DNA of 64,000 bases from NCBI GenBank assembly GCA_003550325.1, contig QKWP01000273.1:284160-348159 (forward strand), given 5' to 3'. Source of the DNA: Gigaspora rosea. Taxonomy: Eukaryota; Glomeromycota; Glomeromycetes; Diversisporales; Gigasporaceae. Both the position numbers and the translations under genes were made by a program. The notes beneath the pieces are model-generated. The model searched no databases. It was not told where the DNA came from and worked only from the letters and a program-made list of their open reading frames with translations. This document shows positions 22,901 through 35,970 of this stretch, in pieces; position 1 is the first letter of the stretch, and each line of letters starts with the position of its first letter.

Positions 22901-25900
22901 ATCCAAGGATATGCAACTGATAGCCTCGTGTAAGTGCGCCTTGTAATTCTTTTACGATAAACGAAAAATACATGGGACCAAGAAAATTTGAAATTTTAAC
23001 AATGGTATCTCTTGTAACATCACGAGTATCTTGACTACGACTTCTTAATATTTGACATATAGTAATAAGTAACCCTGGTAAATTGAAGCGAAGTGACGCC
23101 TCAGGCAAAGCTTTTAATAACTTTGTGATCGCAAATGCCACAGGTATGCGTACTGTAATATTTTCATCATCACATTTTGTCAAATATAATTTCAATTCAG
23201 GTAGCACTTGACCTATTATAATATCGTGAATACGTTGAGACAAAACCTTCTCGGCCATTGCATCAATCGGTATATCAATGTTTGATGATGACTCATCTTG
23301 TTTGTTTGAATCGTCTTCTTCCTCTTCAGCATATTCAGTTATCATATCAACATCTTTTGATTGAGACTCATCGCGTGTCTCGTTTTTATCATCCCTTTCA
23401 GATTCAGCTAATTTATTTGAAGACTGAGATTGCGAATCTCCAACTACACTTTCAGAAACACTTTCAGAAACACTTTCAGAAATATTGAAATGAAAATTAT
23501 CCAAAATAGCTATAATGATCCTAATTAGTACTTTTCCTATTGCTAATTTTCTTGAAATGAGTCTCATGTACTGTTTTAAAAGAGCATAATATTGGTCCCA
23601 CTGAAGTTGACTAGCAATAACACCAATTGCTGAAATAGTTTCATTAATTAACATATGATCATTAATCCGATCAGATTCAAAAATGAAATGTCCTAAAAGT
23701 GGTAAAAATATTTGTACAAGGCTTGCACTCTTTAATTTTCCTAATGCGCATTCGTTAGAAAACCTTTTAAGCGCACGTATACGACGATGCATTTGAATAT
23801 GATAAATATTATTGAAAAAGTTTGCTTCTTCGTCATCGAATAGTAAACAGGTCATATCAACAAATTGAGGCAACATAGAGCATTTCTTAACCGCATAACA
23901 TAGTACATTAAGAAATTCCATACGAACTAATTCTATCGATAATTTCATGCCTTTTTTGATTGCAGGATAGATAACTTTAATTAAAATATTTTGGAATTTG
24001 TTTCGAATATCTGAAGAGGAATCATCATTTAATTCAATATTATTATGATATTCCACAAAGCGATCAATAAAACGAATAATGCAATAAGATGAATTATTTC
24101 GGATTGAAAGTTCTTCGGGATCTTGAATAAAGAAGATACAATTTTGTAGCAATGGCAACCATTGCATTGCTGAAAACACTTTATAAGACTCTTGGTTAAT
24201 ACGATTAAAGGCATCTAATCTCTTTTCAAAGTCTGGTTCATTTAATCTAACTGTCGAGAATGCATTAAGTTCTTTAATAAGTTCCACTACTTCTTGTAAC
24301 GTATTATCTAAATTGGAAAATTCTTCAAGGATTTCAACCAATAGATTACGGCATTCTCGCGAGCGAAGTGTAGAAAATTCTCTAGATAAATATTCATAAT
24401 ATTTTATAAATAAATCGTTAGATGGTTCAAACCCTGGAATGATGCGTAAAAAGTTTTTAATTATTTTCAAAATATGTGCTTTTGTTTGTTCAGTAACGAA
24501 TCGAGATGTTTTTCGAATATATGGAAGTAATAAATCCACTAATTTTTTGGCTTGTTCTCCATTATTAACATACGTTGCAATCTGTGAAAGAATTGAAATT
24601 TCTCGTTTAGAAAATGTATCTTTACCAAATGTGCCATTTTGACTATATTGTAATAACCCATATTCTAGGTTATCTAATAAAGAAGAAATGTGAGGACGTA
24701 TCACTTTAGTGATCAAATTTGTACTATCTTCCTGGACAAAATCATTATCAATCTCCATTTCATTTTCACAAATTTTCAATATAGTTTCTATAATATCCAA
24801 AACAATCGAAACAACTGATGCTCGAACCTTTTTCGCAGAGAGGCATGCGAATATTTTTGGTAACACTTCTTTATTGTAATCAACTAAAAATAGTAAATAA
24901 TCTCGGTTTGAAGCCCATGTGAAGAATAATTCCATTAACGCAGAAGGTGCTTGAGTATTTTCAATGTTCAATTTAGGAATTCGTAATGAAATAAATGAAT
25001 TAAACATTGCATTAATGTAGGGTTGATAATTAAAAGATGAACGAATCCTAAAAAACTCATTAATCCTTTTTAAACCAAGCTGTCTAATAATTTTAAATTG
25101 TTGGCTACGATCTTTTATGTCATTAACTGTTTCAGCGCTATCAGCTATAGTGTTACTATCCAACTGATCTTTTTGCATTTCATCTTCCGCTATCAAATTT
25201 TTTTGTGCACTATTAACCATGTACAAAACGACTTTGAGCATATCCGAAATAAATGGAAATAAGTAGGCTCCTAATTGTTTCAAGCAATCTTCTAAAAAAT
25301 TCAGATATCCAAGTTGTTTTCGATAAGAAACAATGTTATCAACAAATATATTTGGTACAAACTTAAATTCATTATCAATAATGTCTGGTTGTTGACGAAT
25401 TACTGTAAAAGGTTCTAAGAGTAAATTAACAAGAAATTCGAGCTCAGATTGATTGCAATTGACCAATGCAGACAAAACAGCTACTCTTCTTGCACTCATT
25501 CCAGTCTTTGATGAAGCTTTACCCCTTCTTGCAATCACTCGACCGTATAAAATACGTATTATTATAGGCATTATTTCAGCTCTATGTTCTAATTCTATTG
25601 AACCATTTTCTACATTAAGTGAGAATGTTGATAATTCATCTCTAAACTTTGTCTCATCAACAAGGTTACGAAGATTCTTTTCATAAGGAGTGACGCCTTT
25701 GAACTTCCATGTAAACAAACATTCTAAAGCAAGACTCTGTATTTTAATGTCTCCTTTCATTAATAGCCGCAAATAAATATTTTGTAATTCTGTAGACTTG
25801 TAAACTGAACGTGGGTTCTTGAATTTCGAAAACAACTTTAAATAAAGTAACATTTTAGACCTGATTTCTCTTGAAGATTGTTTGATAAGATCATCTTTAT

Positions 25901-28900
25901 TTTCATCTTCAGTTTCCATTGTTTCGCATGATTTGTTATCTTGTGCAGAAAGTATTGCTACTCCAGTTTCTTGACTTTTCTTATCGATCCTTACATCATC
26001 AACAGAGTTTTCAACAGCTATATTATATTTAGATTCTGTATATTGAAGAAAAAAAGGAACCAACTGCCGAGAATGTTGCTCAGCAATATGAGGGACTTCA
26101 GTCAATGTCCTAATCAAGAGACCGTAATAATTCCAATGATCAAAATTTACATTTTCTGGATTACAAATCTAATCGTAAAAATATAATGAGTTGAAAGTTT
26201 GTAATGCAATAATGAACAAAATTTATTTATTTACCGAAATAAAATGTATAATATAACTGTTGGTAAAATTATTAGTTATTAATTTATAAGAATCGTTCAC
26301 TGCCTTGTTAAATTTAGATAAATTAGGACATCCAAAAGATATTCCACCAAATTTGGTCGAAGTAGTTGATAAATTCGCATCCTTATTGAAATAAGATTCG
26401 AGGGTCTTCGTTGAAAATCCAGACTGTGTAAATTTAAATTCTTTAATACGTAACATTTCAGCATGCAATAACCTCCAGAAAGTGCGAGGATCATTCTGTG
26501 CAACATTGGCAAGAACATTGATTGCTTCTGTCCAAATAGCACTAAAGTTGATGGACAGTAAACCTTATAAATCAACGAAGATAATCAATGTATAAATAAC
26601 AAATTCGAAAATTTGAACACATTAGGAGAAATATGCAATGAAACGCTTTCAAACCAAAGCAAAACAATGGGGTGACTTCTGAATAAAATTCTGGTATTCG
26701 CTTAGTAGATATCAATGTATTTATCCTTCGGAGCATCATAGTTTTGTTACGATATGCCTCAATTGATGTTTCAATTTCCTCAACTTTATAAGCCATTGCG
26801 AATATTTCGCAGGGCTCTTGTTCGTTTTTAGAAGTATCTTCACTGTTAAGTGAAAATTGATCAAAAAGCATGAGAATTTTCAACGAATACAACCGGCATT
26901 GATGTATAAAGGAGCCAATGTTGCATTTTAAATGGGGATATATTTTCTCGAGAGCCTTTGTATCGAACAAAAAAGCACTTTTTTTACTAAATAAAAACAG
27001 TAAAGTAAATTTCTAAGTAACCATAATATAACATAAGATGAAATTGAATTACCTGGTCCGCATATATCCCATATATTCTGCGATAGATCTCAAAATAACT
27101 TCATTTGTACAATAAACCACCAAAATATCGTCAACAATAATATTCCATATATCAATTAAACGGTCTATTCCATTATTCACTGAAGAACTTTTGCATAAAT
27201 TAGTTATAGTCGCAATTGCTTGCCCTAATAAATTTTGTGCAAGTACGAATGGAAAACCATGAATCAAAGGCTGTTTCAGATACGGCATTGTTGAGGAGGA
27301 ACTTTCAGAATTAAGGTATTGAATCAACGATTTAATTAGAGACAATAATGAATTAAAAGTTTTCAAAAATGGCACAGATACACGCGTTATTATAGTGAGA
27401 GTTGCAGAAACTAGAGTTAAACCCGAGATCTGTGTATTTTCCTACAGTAACGGTAACGGTAACGGTAGTAATATTAAGTTAAAACATAATAGTAATTTAA
27501 ATGTAAAAATACAACCACCTTTTACCACCTACCGAATCTAAGTCTAACAAGCCCGTTTTATGCATCTCTGAGGTCCAATCATAATCACGAGCTATCAAGC
27601 TTATTAGTCCATCTATAATATTTTGGTCTGCTTTAGAGCCAGTGACATTTTCAGCACATTTTATTTCTTCCGTATTAACATTAGGAAATTTTATCAACCC
27701 TTCTTTTGTGATAAATGAAGAAACAGTGCCTGAAGATATTAAAATAGTTTTTGTAAATAGCAAATGTGCAAGAAAAATAGTAATTTTCGTTGAGGCTACA
27801 TTCCAATGAGTTGATGAGAACCTATTTCATTTTAATTAAAGAATGATTATCAAATATTTCAAAGATTCGAATGCGATAACATAGAAATCATTCCTTTATA
27901 AACATACCTAACTATATATGGAAGCATGAATTGCGTGTAATGTTCCCACTTTAGGTTCGCTAAAGATAAACAGAACGACAAAACAGCATCGACATCCTAT
28001 AAATTATATATGACATTTGACATTTAGTAAATACAAAAGAACTATATATTAAACTTTAAATATTCACATACATTGTATTCAAAAATTTTATCTAAAATGA
28101 CTTTTCCACTAGTAAAAATGTCTTCCAATTTGGATAGCATCATCAATGATGTACATGAATTAAAAAATTGCTGGCGAAGAAAGTTTCGGGAGTTCAACTC
28201 AACTAAAGATGGTACTAGAACGTAACGCGCTAGATTTTTTATTATATCGAAAACGCGTTTCAAATCTTTTTAAATAATTATAAAAATACTGAACGTAAGT
28301 ATAGAATACTAAAATGAAATCCGAATGCGAAATAATAAAAGTTAAAGATACCATTGACACGACTGCCCTTGTGAACTGTCAAGCATACATAAATGAGAGA
28401 TAAATTTATCCCAAATTTAACAACCGTTGTCTCAGATATGGATTGATTTTCATTTGTGTTGTCCTGGACTATACAATTTAACTCGCTTTCTATCTCACTT
28501 AAATATAAATTCCATACAGGTCCAAAATATTCATTTTTAGTATGATGAATAAGTGCAACAGTAGTCATAGTAAGAATGCGATAGCCAGGATTATTTTCTG
28601 ATAATAAAAAATTAATATAGATTATATAGAAATAATAAATTCTAAAAATTGATAAAAATAAGAAATTTTTAATTTTACCAATACTGATATCATTTTTCGA
28701 ATGTCTATATGACGCGTTCAGCAATTCCTTCAATAGTATTTGTGTATTAGAATGAAGCATATTATCCGATGACTTTAATAAATAGACCATCGTTAGTAAT
28801 TAAGAAACTAAATCAAATTTTTAATAAGGTTATAAATGCCTTGAATTGTACCTGAGTAGCTTCATAACATAAGATGCTCAATCCCTCACAATAAACATCC

Positions 28901-30077
28901 GTTGGCGATTCGCCAAACGAATCGACTATATAATTAACTATTTGTGCAAGGTTTTCAGCATGCGCATGACGTAGAAGAAATGCAAATGCTTCAGCAGCAA
29001 AACGACGAACATAAGGCTTTTGATATTCCCCTCCAAGTAAAGGTGCTATGAGTCTAATCGGATATGAATTGCTTATATTACACTAATCATCCAAAAAATA
29101 AAAAAAAACTTGAAATTGTTCTACTTTTAGAAAGATTCCTACCGATAAGTTGTACACAGATCCTCAGTTATTTGATTGAACAAATACTTGAATAAATAGG
29201 CTATACATTTAAATGTCCACTTTCAACAAATTCAACAAATTCAATAATGTCAGTTATTCTGAAAAAGGAAAAAAATTTATTTATTGATTATGAATTTCGT
29301 AGATACCTCCAATATCTTGATATCTCGAAGTCTTGTGAGAGGTATTATTGCTCCAAAAATTCGCTCAAAAAATGGATAAAAATCTATTTCTAGATCTCTC
29401 GAAAGTTTCGTAACAAGGCTAAAAATAAATATATTAATGGATATGTAAATTCTACCGGATATAAAAATAATCTGCATCTATAATAGCGTACTCCAATAAT
29501 GGTTCCAGAGCAAGGCTATCTTCAACTTGAAGGTGTTTTTCCAAAATTTGAATTATCTTTTCTTTATGATATATTAATTGAGGTAGTGACTGACAGTATT
29601 CCGAGACTTCACGCACAAAAATTTTAAAATGCGTTGACAAATTGAGTTCTTTCCATGATTCCAGGGATTCGTGAAAGAATGTTCCAAATCCCTATAAAAA
29701 AGTTAATAATTGTTAATGGTAAAAAAAAAAAGAAAAAAAAAGCATGTACTATCTAGTGTTCTGCAAACCAATATTCGCAAAAAATTGAATTAACAGATAT
29801 CATATTTAAAATTTTGTGATTTTGCGAAGCACTAAGTACCGTCAGAAAAAAAGCATTAAAAAATTTACCTCAGGCTCCTGTTCTTTTGTCGCAGGGCATG
29901 TAATATCGATTTTTAAATTTTCTACAAGAACATTGAAGGGTTGATACTAAATAAAGTAGATCGAAATATTTTAATGTTTTATCCACGAATATGCATTACG
30001 AATAACTGAATCTTTACCTTGTACCGATTTTTTCCCCCTCCAGTATTTAACTCTTTAGACATAATATTATCTTTCAT
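19927..30077 (-). CDS. UTP20: UTP20, U3 snoRNP / small-subunit processome HEAT-repeat protein
   Basis: Eighteen exons on the minus strand give 8,700 nt, 2,899 aa: 30077-30018, 29946-29869, 29691-29456, 29418-29307, 29219-29143, 29053-28852, 28772-28679, 28597-28352, 28265-28072, 27996-27908, 27821-27533, 27441-27053, 26977-26655, 26563-26235, 26168-20613, 20535-20397, 20308-20166, 20070-19927. All junctions are GT-AG and keep the frame. UTP20 is a nucleolar scaffold needed for 18S rRNA maturation. Family signatures: QKPYVRRFAAEAFAFLLRH in exon 6; the DRIM region at about residues 1010-1150 (LALECLFTWKFKGVTPYEKN; HRAEIMPIIIRILYGR; RRVAVLSAL); HEAT-like helices throughout; an Asp-rich acidic stretch near residue 2,690; and a basic C-terminal tail. 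Length is close to human UTP20 (about 2,785 aa). A SVSE repeat sits near residue 1,810. The first Met at 30077 has no in-frame ATG just upstream. No lesion is seen, so it looks functional. Confidence 0.93.
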
Positions 30078-30278
30078 TATGTTTGATGCATAAATGTAAT
30101 TGATTATCTTTATTAAAAAAAATTTTTTTAAAGTCACGGGAATACCCGTGATACAAGATACTGATCCTCATTTTCTGCTGCGACAAACCCCAGATTCTGC
30201 CTGCTTTACAATTCGAATTATGCGAAATTATGCTAAAAGATTATGCGGATCAGATAGAAAATGCGAAATATGCGATAA

Positions 30279-30481
30279 GGCGAGACCAACTGGATTCTGT
30301 GTTTTACATTACCCCTCAGGAAGGGGTGGTTCACATAGTAAAATTTTTTTTCAAAAAAATTTTTTTTACGAATCGTTCCGTGACTGTATAAAAATTTCAG
30401 AAATATCCCGTAGCCCTATGTATATCTATCTACTATGAGGGAGAGGGGGGAACTCTGAGGAGGGGACCAGTTGGTCTCGCC
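30279..30481. mobile_element. PIF/Harbinger-type MITE, GGCGAGACCAACTGG termini
   Basis: Perfect 15-bp inverted ends GGCGAGACCAACTGG...CCAGTTGGTCTCGCC, with TAA on each side (30276-30278 and 30482-30484). The length is 203 bp. It sits about 200 bp upstream of the UTP20 start codon, so it may lie in or near the promoter. The 112-codon frame across it is not credible. Confidence 0.85.
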
Positions 30482-30484
30482 TAA

Positions 30485-31219
30485 CCAGATTTATAAAATT
30501 TATCATCGTTATCGTTATTGTAAGTAATGAACCCATACCAATAAAACCACAGGATCTGTGTAATATAAAATTACGAAAAGAATCGTGTTTACAAAACTGT
30601 CTTTCGCGCCAAACAAGAAAATTCCCTGCAAAATTTTAGTATAATATATGTTTCTTGTTAAATTTTTATACTCCTTTAACGGTATGTTTTATTACTTAAC
30701 ATTCGTACCGTTATTTGAAATTTCAAATCTGATGATGTTTCGTACAGTACAATACAATCAAATGCAAGGTTTCTATGCGTCCAATAGGAACTGGTGGGGA
30801 AATTGATTAGTGATACAAATCGAAAATTGATTAGTTGTAAGGTTGCAACAAGTTCGACTACACATTGTACTGTACCATTGATGAAACGTGAAATGCGTGT
30901 AGTTTTTGAACAGTTTTATTATCCAAAAAACGAATAGCCATGTTTGCAAAAATTCGAGCAGGATTTCTACGCACTAACGCGATTTCTTTACATATACTGT
31001 ATACTAATATCGATAGTATATTATCAATGACATCACAGGATCAAATCTCGACTAAAGTCACATGTGTCAACTTTAAAAATACTTAGAAATTTAGACAATA
31101 ATAAAATTTTTTAGCAAACTAAATAAAACATCTTTATTTTATAATTATTGTTATATTAAAGAATTTCAATTAAATAACTCAAATTCGAAACAAGCAATAA
31201 GTTAGTAATAGTGATGCAC
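30485..31219. other. Upstream flank of UTP20
   Basis: Non-coding. A short dispersed-repeat core (AAAATTCCCTGCAAAATTTTA) recurs at about 830 and 9,220. GTTTCGTACAGTACAAT (about 30737) and ATTGTACTGTACCATTGATGAAAC (about 30875) are inverted to each other and bound a further fold-back of about 160 bp. Confidence 0.45.
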
Positions 31220-32150
31220 ATTAGTCATCGAACAAATCGATCGATGTCCAGGTCACACCACGAGGAGGATGGCATCATGTGACCCAAAAGGAGTTTAAAA
31301 TTGGGAATTTAAAATTGGGTTTGGGAAAAAAAAATTAAATCAAGAAAGAGATAAAATAAAAAAAGTTTATTCGGTTATTTTTCAAATCATTTATTTCCCG
31401 ATCTTTTAAAAAAGATCTCGAAATGATAAAATACTATACCGATGGTGTACCAAACCATCGATAAGTGATTCGCATTTTTCGGCGTCTGATAGCGAATCAG
31501 TGGTAAACAGATAACCGTGACAGTTTGATCATTTTGCCCTTAATGAATCGGTTGTCACGGCGTTGTTCATATTGGTTCATATAGTAACTTCCTTTTTTCG
31601 AGAACAACGAAACGAAATCCGGCCGTATATGAACCTATTTCCCTCAGGTAAACCTACTAAACCAGCTATTATTGCCACGCATGGGCATGGCAATTTTCAT
31701 TAGATATCGGTTTTTTCAGGGTAGGTTGATTCTTTGCTCAAAAGTACCAACAAGAAATTACCCGGTTTTATCGATAACCGGATTATCGTAACTGCAACAA
31801 AAATGAAATAAAACAGATACAACATTAAATATTTAAGCATAAATTTAAAATAAAACAAATAAAATCAGAAATAAAAAAAAAATACTTACGCATTTAATGT
31901 AAAACATTAAATCTTAGGGGGGCACAACTGGGGCACACCAGAACGACGAAAAATGAGAAGTTGAAAGTATAACCACATAGGACGACTGATCAGTAATTCA
32001 CCCGGTCAGACCGGAACCACCGAAACAACCTAACTTCTCCAAACCTATGCGGAAATGGATGGTACAACGAATAAAGTAACGGGCGGAAAAGAAGAAAATA
32101 ACGTGAGAAAAAAAAAAATTTATAAATATATAAGTTATATTACAAAATTA
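31220..32150. other. GC-richer non-coding segment, possible solo long terminal repeat
   Basis: This block is clearly less AT-rich than its flanks, starts around TGTCCAGGTCACACCACGAG, contains several short hairpins (for example CCGATGG...CCATCGA near 31440-31460; CCGTGACA...TGTCACGG near 31527-31560) and ends in an A/T run. No open frame is seen. The TG start and size would suit a solo LTR, but no 4-6 bp flanking repeat was found. A structured RNA or promoter region is the alternative. Confidence 0.3.
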
Positions 32151-32202
32151 TGACATCAAATACTGCAATATCGAAGATCATCGATGATGATCAGATTGGG
32201 GA

Positions 32203-32351
32203 TAGAGGTTGGAACCGGTTTTAATAATTCGGGTTTATCACGTGAATTTTGTGATATTTTAGAATTTAATCCAATTAAATTTTAATAAATTCTAAAATAT
32301 CACAAAATACACGTGATAAACCCGAATTATTAAAACCGGTTCCAACCTCTA
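32203..32351. mobile_element. hAT-type MITE, near-perfect hairpin, TAGAGGTTGGAACCGG termini
   Basis: The 149-bp element is an almost perfect palindrome with arms of about 70 nt, ends TAGAGGTTGGAACCGG and its complement. Exact 8-bp flanks ATTGGGGA lie at 32195-32202 and 32352-32359. Both features are typical of hAT. The tightness of the palindrome points to recent mobility. Confidence 0.93.
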
Positions 32352-33030
32352 ATTGGGGAAGCCATGTGCGTTTTTAATATATTGATCTACATACTGAAAC
32401 CATAACTGATTGGATATCGGCAAATTTTGGAAAATTTTGGATTTTGGCCGGCATTACGAATAAAATAATTTAAATCCTAAACTTAATCTACTATTTTTTT
32501 CAAATATGCTTAATCCCAATATTTGAAAAAAAGTTAAGTTGGAATAATGTGAGGCTTAAAGTTTATACTGTAGTAAATTTCATATGTATGCTTTTATTAT
32601 AATTTTTATTAACTGTTAATTTATTACTCAGTCCTCTGACTGTTATCATATGATTATGATTATCCAATCAGATTCATCGACTTAGACTTAGTTTTAAAAT
32701 TCGACTTAGTAAATCGATAAATATAAATTGACTAAGAGCACTAATTTTTAATTATATACTAAATAAATCACCATATATATTTATTTAAATTAAAAATTAT
32801 TTAAAATAGGTATTATTTTCGATTGTATATCAAATATAGTGTCAATTTTTTTAAAAAATTTATTTATTATATTGATCATAAATTATTTACCAAGCTATTA
32901 CCAAAATTAATATCAAAAATTACAATACAATTCTATATTTTAAATTAATAAGCATTCAGGCTTTATGATCTTTGGATATTTTCTAAGTACAATATTTCAG
33001 AATAAAAAGATTAAATTAATAAAAAAAATT
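32352..33030. other. AT-rich 3' flank of COG2
   Basis: No gene or clear repeat is seen. Confidence 0.4.
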
Positions 33031-33819
33031 AATTAATGCACAACTTTTTCAAAATCATACTATAAGGCTCAACAACTTTGCACAATTCAGTATATCCTTT
33101 GATTTCTAAAGGATTTAATCCTATATTTGTCAACTTTAAATAGCAAAAGATTATATTTTGTGTTAAATTGTTTTTTAAATAACTCTTTTCCAAATTGTTT
33201 TACATCCAATAATATTTGTAATCTAATTTTGTCCTCGTCGTTCATTAATGCGCCAGATTCGTCATTACCATCCCCGTTACTATTTCCAGCAAAAAAAGAA
33301 CTTCTGGTACTTTTACCCTTTTTTAACCGTTTCATAATTTTAGAACTTTCTTCTGTTTTCTTCAATGTTGTGAGATGCTCAAATACAATATTGTAATATC
33401 TTCGAAAATAATAAAATTGCAAATAAATGTTTGGGATTGATTAGATAGTTATATTCTCATTAAATTTTACCGTAATGCGACAGCATCAGCAACGATTGAA
33501 TTACATTCATTCCGTCTGTTCTGAGAAGCTGTTTGTTAACCTTACAAAATGTAATCAATGGTTTAATAATATGAGGAACAAAGTACGATGCCTCTGTAGG
33601 GGGTTTAGTGATTGATCCACGGAATTGAGCTATAACACTACGAATGTGCTGGCGTAAGGTTTCGATACATCTTTTTGTAAGAATGGTTGCAATCTTTTGA
33701 TTCAAATCTGGAAGATCTGATTGCATAGAAGACAGTGAACTTGATATACTCTCTAAAAAAAGAGCCAAACAAAAGGGTTAGAAGTTGTTATACGAATAAA
33801 GTATTTAATGGATTGGTAC

Positions 33820-34026
33820 TAGAGATGTATTTCGCGCGAGGTGATGAAATTGTCGCAACCTCCGAATTCGAACGATCTGGCAGATGATATCACGTTTCAC
33901 GTAAGATAAATCATTAATTGGTTTTTAAAATATATTTTAAATAAATTCTATAGCATGAAAGTCGAAATCTCACGCACAAGATATGCGATATGCATGTTAG
34001 TTTATCTCACACGAAGTACATCTCTA
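33820..34026. mobile_element. hAT-type MITE in a COG2 intron, TAGAGATGTA termini
   Basis: Ends TAGAGATGTATTTCGCGCGA and inverted TAGAGATGTACTTCGTGTGA match at most positions. Flanks ATTGGTAC (33812-33819) and ATTGGCAC (34027-34034) are an 8-bp duplication with one change. It lies in the intron after the PESINDQPAIEG exon, so it need not harm coding. Confidence 0.88.
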
Positions 34027-34243
34027 ATTGGCACACACCAACCTTCAATAGCTGGTTGGTCATTAATAGATTCTGGAAGTCTAGTGATAATATGCTCTTG
34101 ATAAGTTTCTTTTATCTAAGAAAATCTTTATATTAAATGCTGCTAACGTTATCAGGAAAAGTTTTAAAGCGAGGTTGAGCGCAGTATAATCTAGTACAAT
34201 TTAGTAAATTTTTTATCTTTTCATTACAAATAATCAAAACTTA

Positions 34244-34452
34244 AATTCAGACATATATTTTAACATAAGCTACAACTTTAATTACAAGTATAGTTTAGAA
34301 TAGTTTTTTACTTTGTTGATACGGCACTCATACCACATTGTATAAAACCGTACTAACAAAGTCAGGTCAAAAAAACCCCCATATTCTAAGCTACATTTGT
34401 ACTTCTAATTAAAATTGTAACTTAGATGTTAAAATACATGTATGAGGTTTAG
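34244..34452. repeat. Fold-back element in a COG2 intron
   Basis: The left arm with TATTTTAACATAAGCTACAA and the right arm (inverted TATTTTAACATCTAAGTTACAA) pair over about 65 nt around a loop. A 79-codon frame overlapping its right end (34456-34695) is not similar to anything known and partly overlies COG2 intron sequence. Confidence 0.6.
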
Positions 34453-35970
34453 ATTATGAACATTTGTAAAGAAATGATAAAAGATTTACTAGATTGTACT
34501 AAATCATATTACATCCAACCCTATTCAGAGTACATGTCTCAAAAACCTTTAATGTCATATTATCAACATCATGACCCACAATTGTTAACAACTTTAACAA
34601 CCGTTTCGCTTGCACTTCTACGGGGGCCAAATTGTTGCCTGCTGGACTATTTGACGGTCGTAGAACGGGAGAATCTAACTAATAATAGTTCATAAACGAA
34701 TCAACGGGTATATAATTAGGTCAAACAATTTGTCAAGAGAATTTATCAAATATTTTAATTTCAGTCACCTTATCATTTCCTTGTGAATGTGTTTCGGATA
34801 ATAAATCAGTCAAACCCAATAATAACCAATTTTTGTATCTTTGAATTAGCTATAGTCAAAAAATGTTGGATTAATTAAACCTTTAAATGACTATCTTAAA
34901 ATAAGGTATCATTACCTGTAGAGTTAGCTTCCAAAATCGGTGTGAGAGTCCATATACAAACACGTCGTCAGCCCAACAACGCTCTATTGCAAATATTATT
35001 AATTTGCTTGCAGGAAGCTTTAATGTTGCTAGATGTTAAATCGCAAGTAAAATTATACAAATGGTAAAGAAATTCGCCCATTAAGAAAAATAAAAAAAAA
35101 TTCGGAAGAATGTCTACATTGCAAATCATTATCGCTATCGACTTGTATATCAATCGCAGTAATTAATGCATTCTCAACTTGAGACGAAATTTCCTTGAAA
35201 CTTGAACATAAATTGATTTAGTAAATTAAACAATTAACATTGCGTGTTTAATTGTCACATTCGTATAAACCTACCGCGCAATTGAAAATAAACTAGTAGC
35301 TGCCATCTCTTCATGAAGTCCACGTAAGATGTGTGGTTGCGCAAATATAATGAAGATTTCCTTGATATGCACATACTTTCAATATCTGAGACGAAATTCA
35401 TTGATATGGTGTAATTCTGTATTAAAAAAAAATAAAGCCATATTGTGTAAGGTACATTATTATCGATAAATTGAAGATTTCGATGTCCTAAATATTAGCC
35501 AGCTATAAAGCTTCACTTGCCTTGTGAAAAACATTTGGAATTCCTGGGTTAAAAATTATCGACTGTTTTTTTGTGATTGATTCCGCTATTTCAACCCACA
35601 TAGAATTTACCAGAATTTCAAGACTACTGTAGTACCCTTAAGTATTTTCCTGGTAATCTCCAAAAGGACAAACCAATCAGTGTTGATAAGAGTAAGAATT
35701 CGGTTATACATGAGTGCTAAAGGCTCTTTTGAATACTGCAGATTATAGCGAGCTTTAGAAGCTTTTGTGGCAGGACGCGTTGAAGACATAGCAGATGTAT
35801 AAGGAATTGGCTGTGCTTGATGGCTAACTAACTAAAACGATTAAAAATATGAGTGATATGGAAACATGGATCGTAATTATTATTCAGAGATGCTTTACTT
35901 CATGGATGCTTGGAGCTACCAATTCTGTTCTTATCACTGATTCCGCAGATTTAGTTTGGTCAATCAAGGC

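Noticed and set aside
30100-30438. 112-codon plus frame with Cys pairs (CEICDKARPTGFC)
   Set aside because: It spans the boundary of a Harbinger MITE; the Cys pairs fall across the element's terminus, so they cannot be an old protein domain.
34456-34695. 79-codon plus frame within COG2
   Set aside because: Lies antisense in a COG2 intron next to a fold-back repeat; no similarity or codon pattern supports a gene.
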